Shown: positions 1-6,591, counted from the stretch's first letter. The stretch is 64,000 bases of DNA from JAFGSI01 sp041287425 (GCA_041287425.1 JBEULG010000024.1:1-64000); one strand, 5' to 3'. Program-made: numbers and translations. The notes: a model not told the origin generated them from the letters alone.

Positions 1-159
1 CTCCTCGGCAGGCAGGAAAGGGGTCGGCGTGTCGCTTGGAAAGGGCGGAGGGGTGAGCGTCGCAGGGGGCGGGGCGGGCGCGGGCGGCGTCGAGGGAAAA
101 CAAGCACTCAGCAGTCCCGCCGTCAACAAGAGGGGGAGCAGGTATCGAGGGGGCGGCAT
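1..159 (-). CDS. Lipoprotein, N-terminal part only (cut by window edge)
   Basis: An open frame starts at an ATG at 159 and runs off the left edge of the window, so only the first 53 residues are visible. They form a lipoprotein signal peptide (short basic start, Leu-rich core, lipobox LLSAC with the Cys near residue 20) followed by a linker made almost only of Pro, Ala and Thr. The same architecture is seen in the gene just upstream, whose stop codon lies 2 bases before this start, so the two are probably co-transcribed and may be paralogues. No Shine-Dalgarno sequence is visible, which suggests translational coupling. The function cannot be judged from the fragment. Confidence 0.7.
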   Translation of the reverse strand, partial: MPPPRYLLPLLLTAGLLSACFPSTPPAPAPPPATLTPPPFPSDTPTPFLPAEE

Positions 160-161
160 GT

Positions 162-1652
162 TCAGTAGGAGGTCAAAAAATAGCGGGCCTGGATGTCCGA
201 AAAGTCCACGCGGGTGTGCTGGCGCAGCAGGGCAAAGAACTCCGGGGTGGTCGCCCGGCCCTGACGGAAACGGGCGGCGTAATCGGCCAGGAAAGCAAAG
301 AAAGCCTCATCGCCGATGCGGCCGCGCAGTTCCTCCAGAAAGCGGGCGCCGTTGAGATAGATGGCGCGCCGATAGGGTTCGTAGCCGGCCGTGGCGCTGA
401 CGGGCGAGTCGATCCAGCCGGAGGGCGAATACAGATTGATGCGGAAATACCACCACCAGTCAACCAGGTCGGGATAGTAGGTTTCGTAAAAGATGTGTTC
501 GCTATAGGTGCAAAGCGCCTCGTCCAGCCAGGGTTCGAGGGCCTGATCGTTGCCCACCAGTTCGAACCACCACTGATGGGCGGTCTCGTGGACGGCGATG
601 ATGGTCAGGTAGTCCTGAGGCGTGCCGGTATACGTCCTGTAGAAATCCCGGCTGAGGAAATAGAGGCCGGAGTATTCCATGCCGTCGGCAAAGTCGGCAG
701 CCACGGCGGTGAGGGTAGCATGGGGATAAGGACCAAAGAGACGGGCATACAGTTCGAGGGCGCGGCTTGTCTCGCGCAGGACCGCCTCGCCGCGGTCTTG
801 ATAAAGGGGGAAGTAGTAACTATAGACGGTCACCCCGCCGACCTGCCGGCTGAGGACCTGGTATTCGGGGCTGAACGAGAAGACAAAAGCGCGGCCCTTT
901 TCCAGCCGGTAGAGGGTCGCCTGGTCCCCGGCGACGGCCGCCCCGCTGGAGGCAGTCGGCACCTCTCCGGCCGGGCCGACAAAGCGCAGACTCACCTCGT
1001 AATCGGCGACATCATAGACGAGATGTTCGCCATACGCATACGGTTCGTGCAGAATCCAGCCCTGGCCCGGCTGATAGGGGACGATGAAAGGGTACCAGTT
1101 GACCAGGTTGGTCTGGCGCGCCATCCAGCCGAAGATGCGCGGACGCTGATCGTTCGGGTCGATGAACATTTCGGCCTGCGGCAGCGCCAGGCTGTAATGG
1201 ATGGAGAGGTTGAGCGTCTCGCCTGGCGCGAGCGGCTGGGGCAGAGTCACTTCCATGCGCTGACCGTTCAGGCGCACTTCTGCCGCGCCTCCATCCACGC
1301 CTAAGGAGGACAACGAAAAGCAATTTGGCCACAGGTTCGGTTCGACAGCCAGGACCAAAACCGGCAGCGTCTCGCCCGTGTGGTTTGAGTAGGTGATCGA
1401 TTCGTCCACCTCCAGCCAGTGGGCGGCATAATCGAAGGTCACATCCAACCGGTAGAAAGGAACCGGCCGCTCTTCGAGGGCGGGCGTGGGCAAAGGCTCA
1501 TCTGTAGAGACAGGAGAGGCCAGAGCAGCAGAGGTGGGCGAGGGTAAAGGAGGCGGCAGGGTGGTCAAGGCCGTCGGGGCGGGCGCAGGCGCGCCGCAAG
1601 CCGTCAGCCCTAACAGGGAAAAGAGCAGGGAAAGATGCAAGATTCTGTTCAT
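162..1652 (-). CDS. M1-like gluzincin zinc metallopeptidase lipoprotein
   Basis: The 496-residue product begins with a lipoprotein signal (lipobox LTAC, Cys about residue 19) and a Pro/Thr/Ala-rich spacer, then an extracytoplasmic domain. The catalytic signature of M1-type gluzincins is intact: HETAH at residues 355-359 for zinc and catalysis, and the third zinc ligand Glu378 in WLDEA, exactly 18 residues after the second His. A Tyr near residue 432 is a candidate transition-state residue. It is shorter than classical aminopeptidases N (about 850 residues) and resembles the M1-like protease domain proteins of environmental bacteria. It starts 3 bases after znuB stops and has no clear ribosome binding site, so it is probably translated as the distal part of the zinc uptake operon. 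The natural substrate is unknown. Confidence 0.85.
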   Translation of the reverse strand: MNRILHLSLLFSLLGLTACGAPAPAPTALTTLPPPLPSPTSAALASPVSTDEPLPTPALEERPVPFYRLDVTFDYAAHWLEVDESITYSNHTGETLPVLVLAVEPNLWPNCFSLSSLGVDGGAAEVRLNGQRMEVTLPQPLAPGETLNLSIHYSLALPQAEMFIDPNDQRPRIFGWMARQTNLVNWYPFIVPYQPGQGWILHEPYAYGEHLVYDVADYEVSLRFVGPAGEVPTASSGAAVAGDQATLYRLEKGRAFVFSFSPEYQVLSRQVGGVTVYSYYFPLYQDRGEAVLRETSRALELYARLFGPYPHATLTAVAADFADGMEYSGLYFLSRDFYRTYTGTPQDYLTIIAVHETAHQWWFELVGNDQALEPWLDEALCTYSEHIFYETYYPDLVDWWWYFRINLYSPSGWIDSPVSATAGYEPYRRAIYLNGARFLEELRGRIGDEAFFAFLADYAARFRQGRATTPEFFALLRQHTRVDFSDIQARYFLTSY

Positions 1653-1655
1653 AGG

Positions 1656-2504
1656 TCAGGCGTGCTGACGTTTTCGCAGCAGACCGCCGCGCGGCGCAAA
1701 CAGAAAAACCAGCAGGAAGAACGCCGTCGCCGTCAGCACAATCGCCGCGCCGGAGGCGATGCCCAGGTAGTAGGAGGCATATAGCCCGATGACGCCCGAA
1801 GCCGCCGCCAGCGCCGCCGAAAGCGCCATCATCGGCAGCAGGCGGCGGGTCAGGAGCGAGGCGGTCGCCGCCGGGGTGACCAGCATCGCCACCATCAGCG
1901 CCACGCCGACCGTCTGCATGGCCACCGCCACCGTCACCGCAATCAAGACCAGCATCAGGTTGTTGAGGGCCGTCAGCGGCAGGCGCAGCGTCTGCGCCAG
2001 GACGGGGTCGAAGGAAACGACGAGGAATTCCTTGTAGAACAGGGCGATGACCAGGACGACCCCCGCGCCGAAGACGGCCATCCAAAGCAGACTTTGCAGA
2101 CTGACGCCGAGCACGTCGCCGAAGAGGAAGTGACTCAAGTCCACCGCGTAACTGCGGACGGTGGAGATGAGCGCGATGCCCAGGGCAAACATGCCGGCGA
2201 AGACGATGCCGATGGCGGTGTCTTCCTTGATACGCCCGCGGCGGGCAACCGCGCCGATGCCGAGCGAGGCCGCCACCGAGGTCCCCAGCGCCCACCAGAA
2301 GAGCGGTTCACGCGCCCCGCCGCCGAGCAGGTAGCCGGCTGCCACACCGGGCAGGATGGTGTGCGCCAGGGCGTCGCCGAAAAAGGCCATGCCGCGCAGG
2401 ACGACATACGTCCCCACGACGGCGCAGATGACGCCCGCCAGCACCGCCGCGGCCAGTCCGCGCAGCATGAAACTGTATTGAAGGGGTTCGAGAAGCCAGG
2501 ACAT
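1656..2504 (-). CDS. znuB: Zinc/manganese ABC transporter permease
   Basis: This is an integral membrane permease of the ABC-3 family (ZnuB/MntB/TroC type), with eight or nine hydrophobic segments. The conserved block GDALAHTILPGVAAGYLLG near the N-terminus is typical of the family and contacts the ATPase. I prefer the ATG at 2504 (start MSWLLEP) to an in-frame upstream codon at 2549, because the intervening sequence is a heptanucleotide tandem repeat, not coding sequence. It follows znuC and znuA on the same strand and is followed after 3 bases by the M1-like peptidase gene. Zinc rather than manganese is suggested by the neighbouring Fur-family regulator but is not proven. Confidence 0.9.
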   Translation of the reverse strand: MSWLLEPLQYSFMLRGLAAAVLAGVICAVVGTYVVLRGMAFFGDALAHTILPGVAAGYLLGGGAREPLFWWALGTSVAASLGIGAVARRGRIKEDTAIGIVFAGMFALGIALISTVRSYAVDLSHFLFGDVLGVSLQSLLWMAVFGAGVVLVIALFYKEFLVVSFDPVLAQTLRLPLTALNNLMLVLIAVTVAVAMQTVGVALMVAMLVTPAATASLLTRRLLPMMALSAALAAASGVIGLYASYYLGIASGAAIVLTATAFFLLVFLFAPRGGLLRKRQHA

Positions 2505-2507
2505 TTT

Positions 2508-2563
2508 GATTGACGATTGACGACTTACGACTAACGATTCACGATTCACGTTTGACGATTGGT
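2508..2563. repeat. Heptanucleotide tandem repeat (8 units)
   Basis: Eight consecutive 7-base units fit the consensus GATTNAC with few changes (GATTGAC, GATTGAC, GACTTAC, GACTAAC, GATTCAC, GATTCAC, GTTTGAC, GATTGGT). The array occupies the znuC-znuB gap and ends 4 bases before the znuB start. It resembles the short tandemly repeated repetitive sequences described in filamentous cyanobacteria. Confidence 0.8.
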
Positions 2564-2606
2564 GGTGGAGCGGCGCGCCTGGTTGGAGCGCAAGGTTTTT
2601 TAAATT

Positions 2607-3392
2607 CTATTCCTGACAGCACTCATCCACCAAAATCGCGCGACCCTCGTTGACCTGAATCTTACCGCCGTATGCCTTCACCAAAATTTCGGTCTGCAAG
2701 ACCCGTTCCGGCGGGCCGAAGGCAATCAGCCGCCGGTTCAGCAGCAGGATGCGGTCGAAGTGACGCCGCGCCTGCTCCAGGTCGTGGGTGGCGACCATCA
2801 GGGTCACGCCGCGCTGCTGGAGGTCATCCAGCAGGGCGAGCAGCCCCTCCTGCGCGGGCGTATCCAGGCCGGTGAGCGGTTCGTCCATCAACATCAGTTC
2901 GGCCTCCTGCGCCAGGGCGCGGGCGATGAACATGCGCTGCTGCTGCCCGCCGGAAAGTTCACCGATCTGACGCCCGGCCAACTCGGCCATGCCGACCGTC
3001 TCCAGCGCGGCGTGGACGACATCCCAGTCACTTTTTTTTGGCCAGGCGAACAGGCCGAGTTTGGCGATGCGCCCCATCATGACCACATCAGCCACGCTGA
3101 CGGGGAAGCGCCAGTCCACCTGGCTGCGCTGCGGGACGTACCCGATGCAGACGTGCCCGCCCGGCCCAGAGCCGTACACGGTCACCTCGCCCTCGGTCGG
3201 GCGCAGCACCCCGGCCACAATCTTGAACAGGGTGCTCTTTCCCGCCCCGTTCGGCCCGACGACGGCCACACGCTCCCCGGCGTGCAGATGGAAGGTCACG
3301 TTTTCCAGGGCAGTGTGTCCGTCATAGCGCAGAGAGACGTGCGCCAGGTTCAGGATGGGCTGGTCGGTGTGGTGGCGGATGTGGGGGGACAT
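2607..3392 (-). CDS. znuC: Zinc/manganese ABC transporter ATP-binding protein
   Basis: This 261-residue cytoplasmic ATPase drives the metal importer. All ABC motifs are present in order: Walker A GPNGAGKST around residue 46, the signature LSGGQQQR, Walker B LMLMDEP and a switch His in ATHD. Length and spacing fit ZnuC/MntB-type ATPases. The gene lies between znuA (upstream, 42-base gap) and znuB (downstream, about 100-base gap filled by a short tandem repeat), in the usual A-C-B order. The C-terminus is Cys/Glu-rich (DECCQE), which is sometimes seen in metal transport ATPases but has no assigned role here. Confidence 0.93.
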   Translation of the reverse strand: MSPHIRHHTDQPILNLAHVSLRYDGHTALENVTFHLHAGERVAVVGPNGAGKSTLFKIVAGVLRPTEGEVTVYGSGPGGHVCIGYVPQRSQVDWRFPVSVADVVMMGRIAKLGLFAWPKKSDWDVVHAALETVGMAELAGRQIGELSGGQQQRMFIARALAQEAELMLMDEPLTGLDTPAQEGLLALLDDLQQRGVTLMVATHDLEQARRHFDRILLLNRRLIAFGPPERVLQTEILVKAYGGKIQVNEGRAILVDECCQE

Positions 3393-3434
3393 GACGTCAG
3401 GAGTCTGATAATCTATAGTCGGATAGGGAGGAGT

Positions 3435-4349
3435 TTACTTGAGCGCTGCGACGATGGCGTTGACATTATAGCGCATAAATTCCAGGTAGGTCGGAGCAGG
3501 GCCGTCGGTTTCGGTCAGCGAGCCGTGATAGAGCGGGACGAGGCGGATGCCGGTGTCGGCGGCAATCTGCTGCGCCAGGTTCGGGTTGACATCCGCCCCG
3601 ACGAAGACCGCCCGAACGCCGAAGGCGCGAATTTGGTCTTCGAGGGCGGCCAGTTCCTGCGCCGAGGGAGAAGCGCCGCTGCTGAACGAGCCGGTAATCG
3701 TCCCCACCTGGGTAAAGCCGTAGCGATGGGCAAAGTAGCCAAACACGGCATGGTCAGAGACCAGGTAGCGGTTTTCCGGCGGCACGTGAGCAACCTGCTC
3801 GCGAATCCAGCCATCGAGAGCGCGCAGGTCGGCGGCGTAGGCCTCGGCGTTGGCCTGATAGGCGGCGGCATGTTCGGGGTCGGCGGCGGCGAGCGCGGCA
3901 GCGATGTTATCCACCCAAACCAGGACGTTGTTCGGGTCCATCCAGGTATGCGGGTCGCCGCCCTCGTGGTCGTGTTCCTCCCCCGCGAAGGGCAGGAGTT
4001 CGATGCCGGACGAGACCTCGACCAGTTTGTCGGTTGCCCCGGCGCTTTCGAGCAGCGGCTCGAGGAACTCCTCCAGTCCGGCGCCGTTGGCGAAGACGAT
4101 TTGAGCCTCGGCGATGGCAGCGGCGTCTTGCGGACGCGGCTCGAAGGTATGCGGGTCGGTGCCGAGGGGCAGGAGCGTCGTCACCTGGACGTATTCCCCG
4201 CCCACCTGACGGACGACATCGGCGACAATCGAGGTCGTGGCCAGGACCTGCAGTTTGCCGCCGCCTGCCGGAGCGTTTCCGCCCCCGCAGGCCGAGAGGA
4301 GCAGGGCAGCAAGGACAAGCAGAGAGAACAGGGTGAATTTGGTTTTCAT
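3435..4349 (-). CDS. znuA: Zinc/manganese ABC transporter substrate-binding lipoprotein
   Basis: This is the metal-binding lipoprotein of cluster A-I (ZnuA/TroA/PsaA). The 304-residue product has a signal peptide with lipobox LLSAC. Metal-ligand motifs of the family are visible: a His in TDPHTFEP, the short His/Asp/Glu loop EEHDHEGGDPHTWMDP, and a late Asp in YHGSLTETDG. The His loop is short compared with classical ZnuA, so manganese cannot be excluded. I chose the ATG at 4349 because AAGGAG lies about 6 bases upstream; an in-frame codon at 4397 would place the Fur-like operator (4367-4385) inside the gene. It is the first gene of the znuA-znuC-znuB operon. Confidence 0.92.
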   Translation of the reverse strand: MKTKFTLFSLLVLAALLLSACGGGNAPAGGGKLQVLATTSIVADVVRQVGGEYVQVTTLLPLGTDPHTFEPRPQDAAAIAEAQIVFANGAGLEEFLEPLLESAGATDKLVEVSSGIELLPFAGEEHDHEGGDPHTWMDPNNVLVWVDNIAAALAAADPEHAAAYQANAEAYAADLRALDGWIREQVAHVPPENRYLVSDHAVFGYFAHRYGFTQVGTITGSFSSGASPSAQELAALEDQIRAFGVRAVFVGADVNPNLAQQIAADTGIRLVPLYHGSLTETDGPAPTYLEFMRYNVNAIVAALK

Positions 4350-4366
4350 GGGTTCTCCTTTATGAA

Positions 4367-4385
4367 ATTGATATTCTTTTTCAAT
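4367..4385. promoter_or_regulatory. Fur/Zur-type operator upstream of znuA
   Basis: The 19-bp element ATTGATATTCTTTTTCAAT is an imperfect palindrome with TTGA/TCAA outer arms, 17 bases before the znuA ATG. It differs at only two positions from the perfect palindrome in front of the Fur-family gene (5255-5273). Binding by the neighbouring repressor is inference. Confidence 0.7.
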
Positions 4386-4403
4386 AAAGCAGGCCATTTT
4401 TTA

Positions 4404-4422
4404 TCGAGGCCGCGGGCCTCGA
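4404..4422. repeat. Perfect 8-bp stem hairpin upstream of znuA
   Basis: TCGAGGCC, three bases, then GGCCTCGA form a perfect inverted repeat between the small membrane protein gene and the znuA operator. There is no T tract on the minus strand after the hairpin, so it is a poor intrinsic terminator; it may be a dispersed palindromic repeat. Confidence 0.5.
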
Positions 4423-4454
4423 CAGTTCACATTGAGAATTTGCCTGGCAGAGTC

Positions 4455-4652
4455 CTAACCCACTTGAGGAAACTTGCTATGGAAGACTGCCGAACCGACT
4501 GCCAACAGGAATACGACCAGGACGGTCAAGAAGGCAAATGGACGGACGCGCTGCGGCGGCAAGCCTTTCTGTTGGCGCGACTTGCGCTGTTTGCTGTCCA
4601 GCGCGACGCCGGTCGCGGCGGCGGTGGGAATGGCGGCGCAAAACATGCACAT
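4455..4652 (-). CDS. Small conserved membrane protein
   Basis: A 65-residue product begins MCMFCAAIPTAAATG, continues with a basic stretch and has one C-terminal transmembrane helix (about residues 40-58) ending in a short tail. The ATG at 4652 is chosen because GGAGG sits 6 bases upstream; an in-frame reading further upstream would translate the hairpin repeat array and is not credible. From memory, small proteins with a CxxC close to the start, an AAIP-like block and a terminal helix occur in Chloroflexota and some cyanobacteria with no known function. It lies between zur and znuA on the same strand, so a metal-related role is possible; the N-terminal CxxC could bind a metal. Confidence 0.65.
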   Translation of the reverse strand: MCMFCAAIPTAAATGVALDSKQRKSRQQKGLPPQRVRPFAFLTVLVVFLLAVGSAVFHSKFPQVG

Positions 4653-4665
4653 AGATACCTCCGTA

Positions 4666-4786
4666 GGACAGCCTTTCCAGGCTGTCCATAGGGTAGCCTT
4701 TCCAGGCTGTCCACAGCGCAGCCTTTCCAGGCTGTCCACAGCGCAGTCTTTCCAGGCTGTCCACAGCGCAGCCTTTCCAGGCTGTC
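4666..4786. repeat. Tandem array of five 25-bp hairpin units
   Basis: Units starting at 4671, 4696, 4721, 4746 and 4771 repeat with an exact 25-base period. Each carries the palindrome AGCCTTTCCAGGCT (one copy has GTC for GCC), so each can form a small hairpin. The first copy is extended to an 8-bp perfect stem (4666-4687). Units are contiguous, without unique spacers. The array separates zur from the small membrane protein gene. Confidence 0.85.
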
Positions 4787-4788
4787 TT

Positions 4789-4833
4789 GACGGGCTAGAA
4801 AGCCCGTCCTACCCGGCTAAAAGCCCGTCCTAC
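4789..4833. repeat. Palindromic GACGGGCT/AGCCCGTC repeat, one and a half copies
   Basis: GACGGGCT-AGAA-AGCCCGTC at 4789-4808 is a perfect hairpin. It is followed by CCTAC and a second, partial copy ending at 4833. Read on the minus strand, the second copy (GTAGGACGGGCTTTTAG) supplies the last codons and stop codon of the Fur-family gene. Confidence 0.75.
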
Positions 4834-5242
4834 ATTCCTGGCACAGGCCGTAGAGTTGCAGCCAGTGCGACTTGATTTCGAAGCCGGTCTGCTTGCCGAC
4901 GCGCTCGAACAGGGCGTCCAAATCATCGCCATCGAATAACACTGCCCGTCCGCAGCGCTCGCAGAGCAGGAGATGCTGATGCCCCACCCCGGCGCGCAGG
5001 AAGGCCTGACATCCCTGCTCGTGGTGGACGCGCTGGATGAGGCCGAGCGCCTCGAGTTTCTCCAGCGTGCGATAGACGGTCACCAGCCCCAGGTGCGGGG
5101 CACGTTTGCGGGCGGCGTCGTAGACCTCGACCGGGGTCAGCGCCCGTTCGGCGGACTGCATCACCTCGGTCACGGCGCGGCGGGCGCCGGTGATGCGGCA
5201 ACCGGTGGCTTGGAGTTGATCGAGCCAGGAATCATGCGGCAT
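4817..5242 (-). CDS. zur: Fur-family metal-responsive repressor, probably Zur
   Basis: This 141-residue product has the Fur family plan: an N-terminal winged helix with recognition helix LGLVTVYRTLEKLEALG (residues 51-67), the hinge HHEQGCQ, then a dimerisation domain with a His cluster (GVGHQHLLLC) and two CxxC pairs, C94/C97 and C134/C137, which form the structural zinc site. The ATG at 5242 is preferred; the codon at 5272 is a TTG lying inside the operator and promoter. Location next to znuABC, and a 19-bp palindrome before both zur and znuA, argue for Zur, although Mur or Fur cannot be excluded. The last four codons come from a palindromic repeat. Confidence 0.87.
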   Translation of the reverse strand: MPHDSWLDQLQATGCRITGARRAVTEVMQSAERALTPVEVYDAARKRAPHLGLVTVYRTLEKLEALGLIQRVHHEQGCQAFLRAGVGHQHLLLCERCGRAVLFDGDDLDALFERVGKQTGFEIKSHWLQLYGLCQECRTGF

Positions 5243-5254
5243 GACTTTGACCTT

Positions 5255-5273
5255 ATTGAAAATCTTTTTCAAT
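5255..5273. promoter_or_regulatory. Perfect Fur/Zur-type operator of the zur gene
   Basis: ATTGAAAA-TCT-TTTTCAAT is a perfect 8+3+8 palindrome 13 bases before the zur ATG. It overlaps the downstream edge of the -10 box and the expected transcription start, so bound repressor would block the promoter. This indicates autoregulation. Confidence 0.78.
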
Positions 5274-5299
5274 TATAACAGGACAACGAAATATGTCAA
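5272..5299 (-). promoter_or_regulatory. Sigma70-type promoter of zur
   Basis: On the minus strand a consensus -35 TTGACA (5294-5299) and a consensus -10 TATAAT (5272-5277) are separated by 16 bases. The -10 box touches the Fur-like palindrome. Confidence 0.85.
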
Positions 5300-5301
5300 G
5301 C

Positions 5302-5330
5302 AAAAAGCCGCTCATCGAAGAGGGCTTTTT
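5302..5330. terminator. Bidirectional intrinsic terminator
   Basis: AAAAAGCC (5302-5309) and GGCTTTTT (5323-5330) form a stem with a 13-base loop, and there are T tracts on both strands. It lies just upstream of the zur -35 box and would stop minus-strand transcripts from the rhodanese genes. Confidence 0.7.
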
Positions 5331-5333
5331 TAA

Positions 5334-5562
5334 AGTTCATAGGATGTGTCGTTGTGAGAGGCGCCGGCCCAGAACCTTGTGCCGGGCGGAGCGAAGGAGC
5401 GGCAAAAATCGTCTGCCGTGGATGGAAAATCTACGGCTCAGGCCATGGAAGTCCGCTCGCCCTAAAGAGTGCTGTGCAAAAGCGGCCTCCGCCTTTGTGA
5501 ACTGCCTGCCCCTGCGCCGCAGGCACGGGTGAGCGGGGGATTTCATCCCCCGCCCAAGCCTT
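5334..5562. other. 229-bp gene-free region with hairpins
   Basis: No convincing gene is seen here. The region holds a perfect 9-bp stem (GCGGGGGAT-TTC-ATCCCCCGC, 5533-5553) 10 bases after the rhodanese stop and a second inverted repeat TGCCTGC/GCAGGCA near 5504-5526. On the minus strand it ends at the intrinsic terminator at 5302-5330, so it could be a long 3' UTR or a small RNA. No known RNA family was recognised. Confidence 0.4.
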
Positions 5563-6090
5563 CTAGCGCGGGAAGACGCCGTAGAAGGGATAGCCCCGCT
5601 CCAAAATCCAGACCTCCAGGCCGCCCTTAAGGGCTGTGACGCGTTGGAATCCGGCAGCGATCAGGATGTCGCGCCCTCGGGCCGCATCAACGCCGGTCTC
5701 GTCCACCACAACAATGTCCCCCACGGTGGGGACTTCATCCAGACGCTCGGCGAGTTCATCGAGCGGGATGTTGATAGAGTTGGGAATGGAACCCATCCGG
5801 TAGGCGCCCTCCGGCCGCACGTCCAGGAAGATGGCATCGTGGTTATACATGATGTAGGCGACATCCACTTCCACCTCTGCCGGCAGAGGCTGGCGGGTCA
5901 CCGAGGCCCGGTCGGCAGATTGATCTGCCGGGCGAAAGCGAACAAAAATCAGATAGGCGGTCGCCAGGGCGACGACAGCCAGCACAATCCACGCCCAAAC
6001 AGGGAGGTCGAATGCGCCCCCCCGTCTATGTTGCTTCTTATGTTCTCTGGCAGGATTTTTCTTAGTCGAAGTTTTCTTCTGAGTAGGCAT
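5563..6090 (-). CDS. Membrane-anchored rhodanese-like protein lacking the catalytic Cys
   Basis: The 175-residue product has a Lys/Arg-rich cytoplasmic N-terminus, one transmembrane helix (residues 31-50), and an external rhodanese fold (residues 70-175) with FLDVRPEGAYRMGSIPNSINIPL. At the active-site loop position, where rhodaneses have Cys, it has Asp130 (VVDETGVDAARG), so sulfurtransferase activity is not expected. It follows the active-type rhodanese gene after 36 bases and has its own AGAGGA ribosome binding site. A role as a non-catalytic partner or sulfide/persulfide binding domain is inference. Confidence 0.82.
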   Translation of the reverse strand: MPTQKKTSTKKNPAREHKKQHRRGGAFDLPVWAWIVLAVVALATAYLIFVRFRPADQSADRASVTRQPLPAEVEVDVAYIMYNHDAIFLDVRPEGAYRMGSIPNSINIPLDELAERLDEVPTVGDIVVVDETGVDAARGRDILIAAGFQRVTALKGGLEVWILERGYPFYGVFPR

Positions 6091-6126
6091 CGTTCCTCTT
6101 TATCGGTATCGAAAATGAGCGGTCGT

Positions 6127-6591
6127 TCAAGGCCGCGTTCCCTCGATGGGATAGTTCAAGGCGCTCCAGCGCTCGACGCCGCCGGCCATGCTGGTCACCG
6201 TCGAAAAGCCAACCGAAAGGAGATAATCGCGCGCCTGAGCGCCGCGGTTGCCCGTCCGGCAGACGACGACAATCTGTCGGTCGCGCGGCAGTTCGCTCAC
6301 GCGAGAGGGCAGTTCTTCGAGCGGGATGAGGGTGGTGTTCGGAATATGATAGGTCTCCCATTCGTCCAATCGACGGACATCCAGGAAGAAGACGCCCTGT
6401 TGATATTTTTGATATGCCTCCTCGACGCTGATTTCGAGAGGCAAGGGGGCTGAGCCGGAGGCCGAATTGCGGCTGACCAGGTAAAGGATTGCCACCGAGA
6501 TGACGAGAAAAAGAACGACAATCCAGCGCATCGTATCCTTCGATAGGCCGCGACGTGTAGAGCGCCGGGAGCGGCGATATTTTCTGGTCAT
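6127..6591 (-). CDS. Membrane-anchored rhodanese-like sulfurtransferase
   Basis: This 154-residue protein has a very basic N-terminus (residues 1-20), one transmembrane helix (about 23-40) and a single rhodanese domain. The active-site loop CRTGNRGAQ places the catalytic Cys at residue 111. The preceding signature FFLDVRRLDEWETYHIPNTTLIPL is typical of the GlpE/PspE class. The second of two close ATG codons (6591) is chosen because GGAG lies 6 bases before it. The domain should face the outside of the membrane, where it could handle sulfane sulfur. It forms a two-gene unit with the Cys-less paralogue downstream. Confidence 0.87.
   Translation of the reverse strand: MTRKYRRSRRSTRRGLSKDTMRWIVVLFLVISVAILYLVSRNSASGSAPLPLEISVEEAYQKYQQGVFFLDVRRLDEWETYHIPNTTLIPLEELPSRVSELPRDRQIVVVCRTGNRGAQARDYLLSVGFSTVTSMAGGVERWSALNYPIEGTRP

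Noticed and set aside
2760..4691. Long plus-strand frame opposite znuC and znuA
   Set aside because: It covers two well-supported minus-strand genes and translates to low-complexity sequence with no recognisable domain.
4477..4764. Frames translating the hairpin array as protein with repeated MDSLERL-like peptides
   Set aside because: They are generated by the tandem repeat, have no ribosome binding site, and overlap the better supported small membrane protein gene.
4666..4786. Possible CRISPR array
   Set aside because: The 25-bp units are contiguous with no unique spacers and no cas genes are nearby.
5337..5546. Short minus-strand ORF between zur and the rhodanese gene
   Set aside because: It has no ribosome binding site, is Arg-rich without domains, and overlaps hairpins; treated as non-coding.
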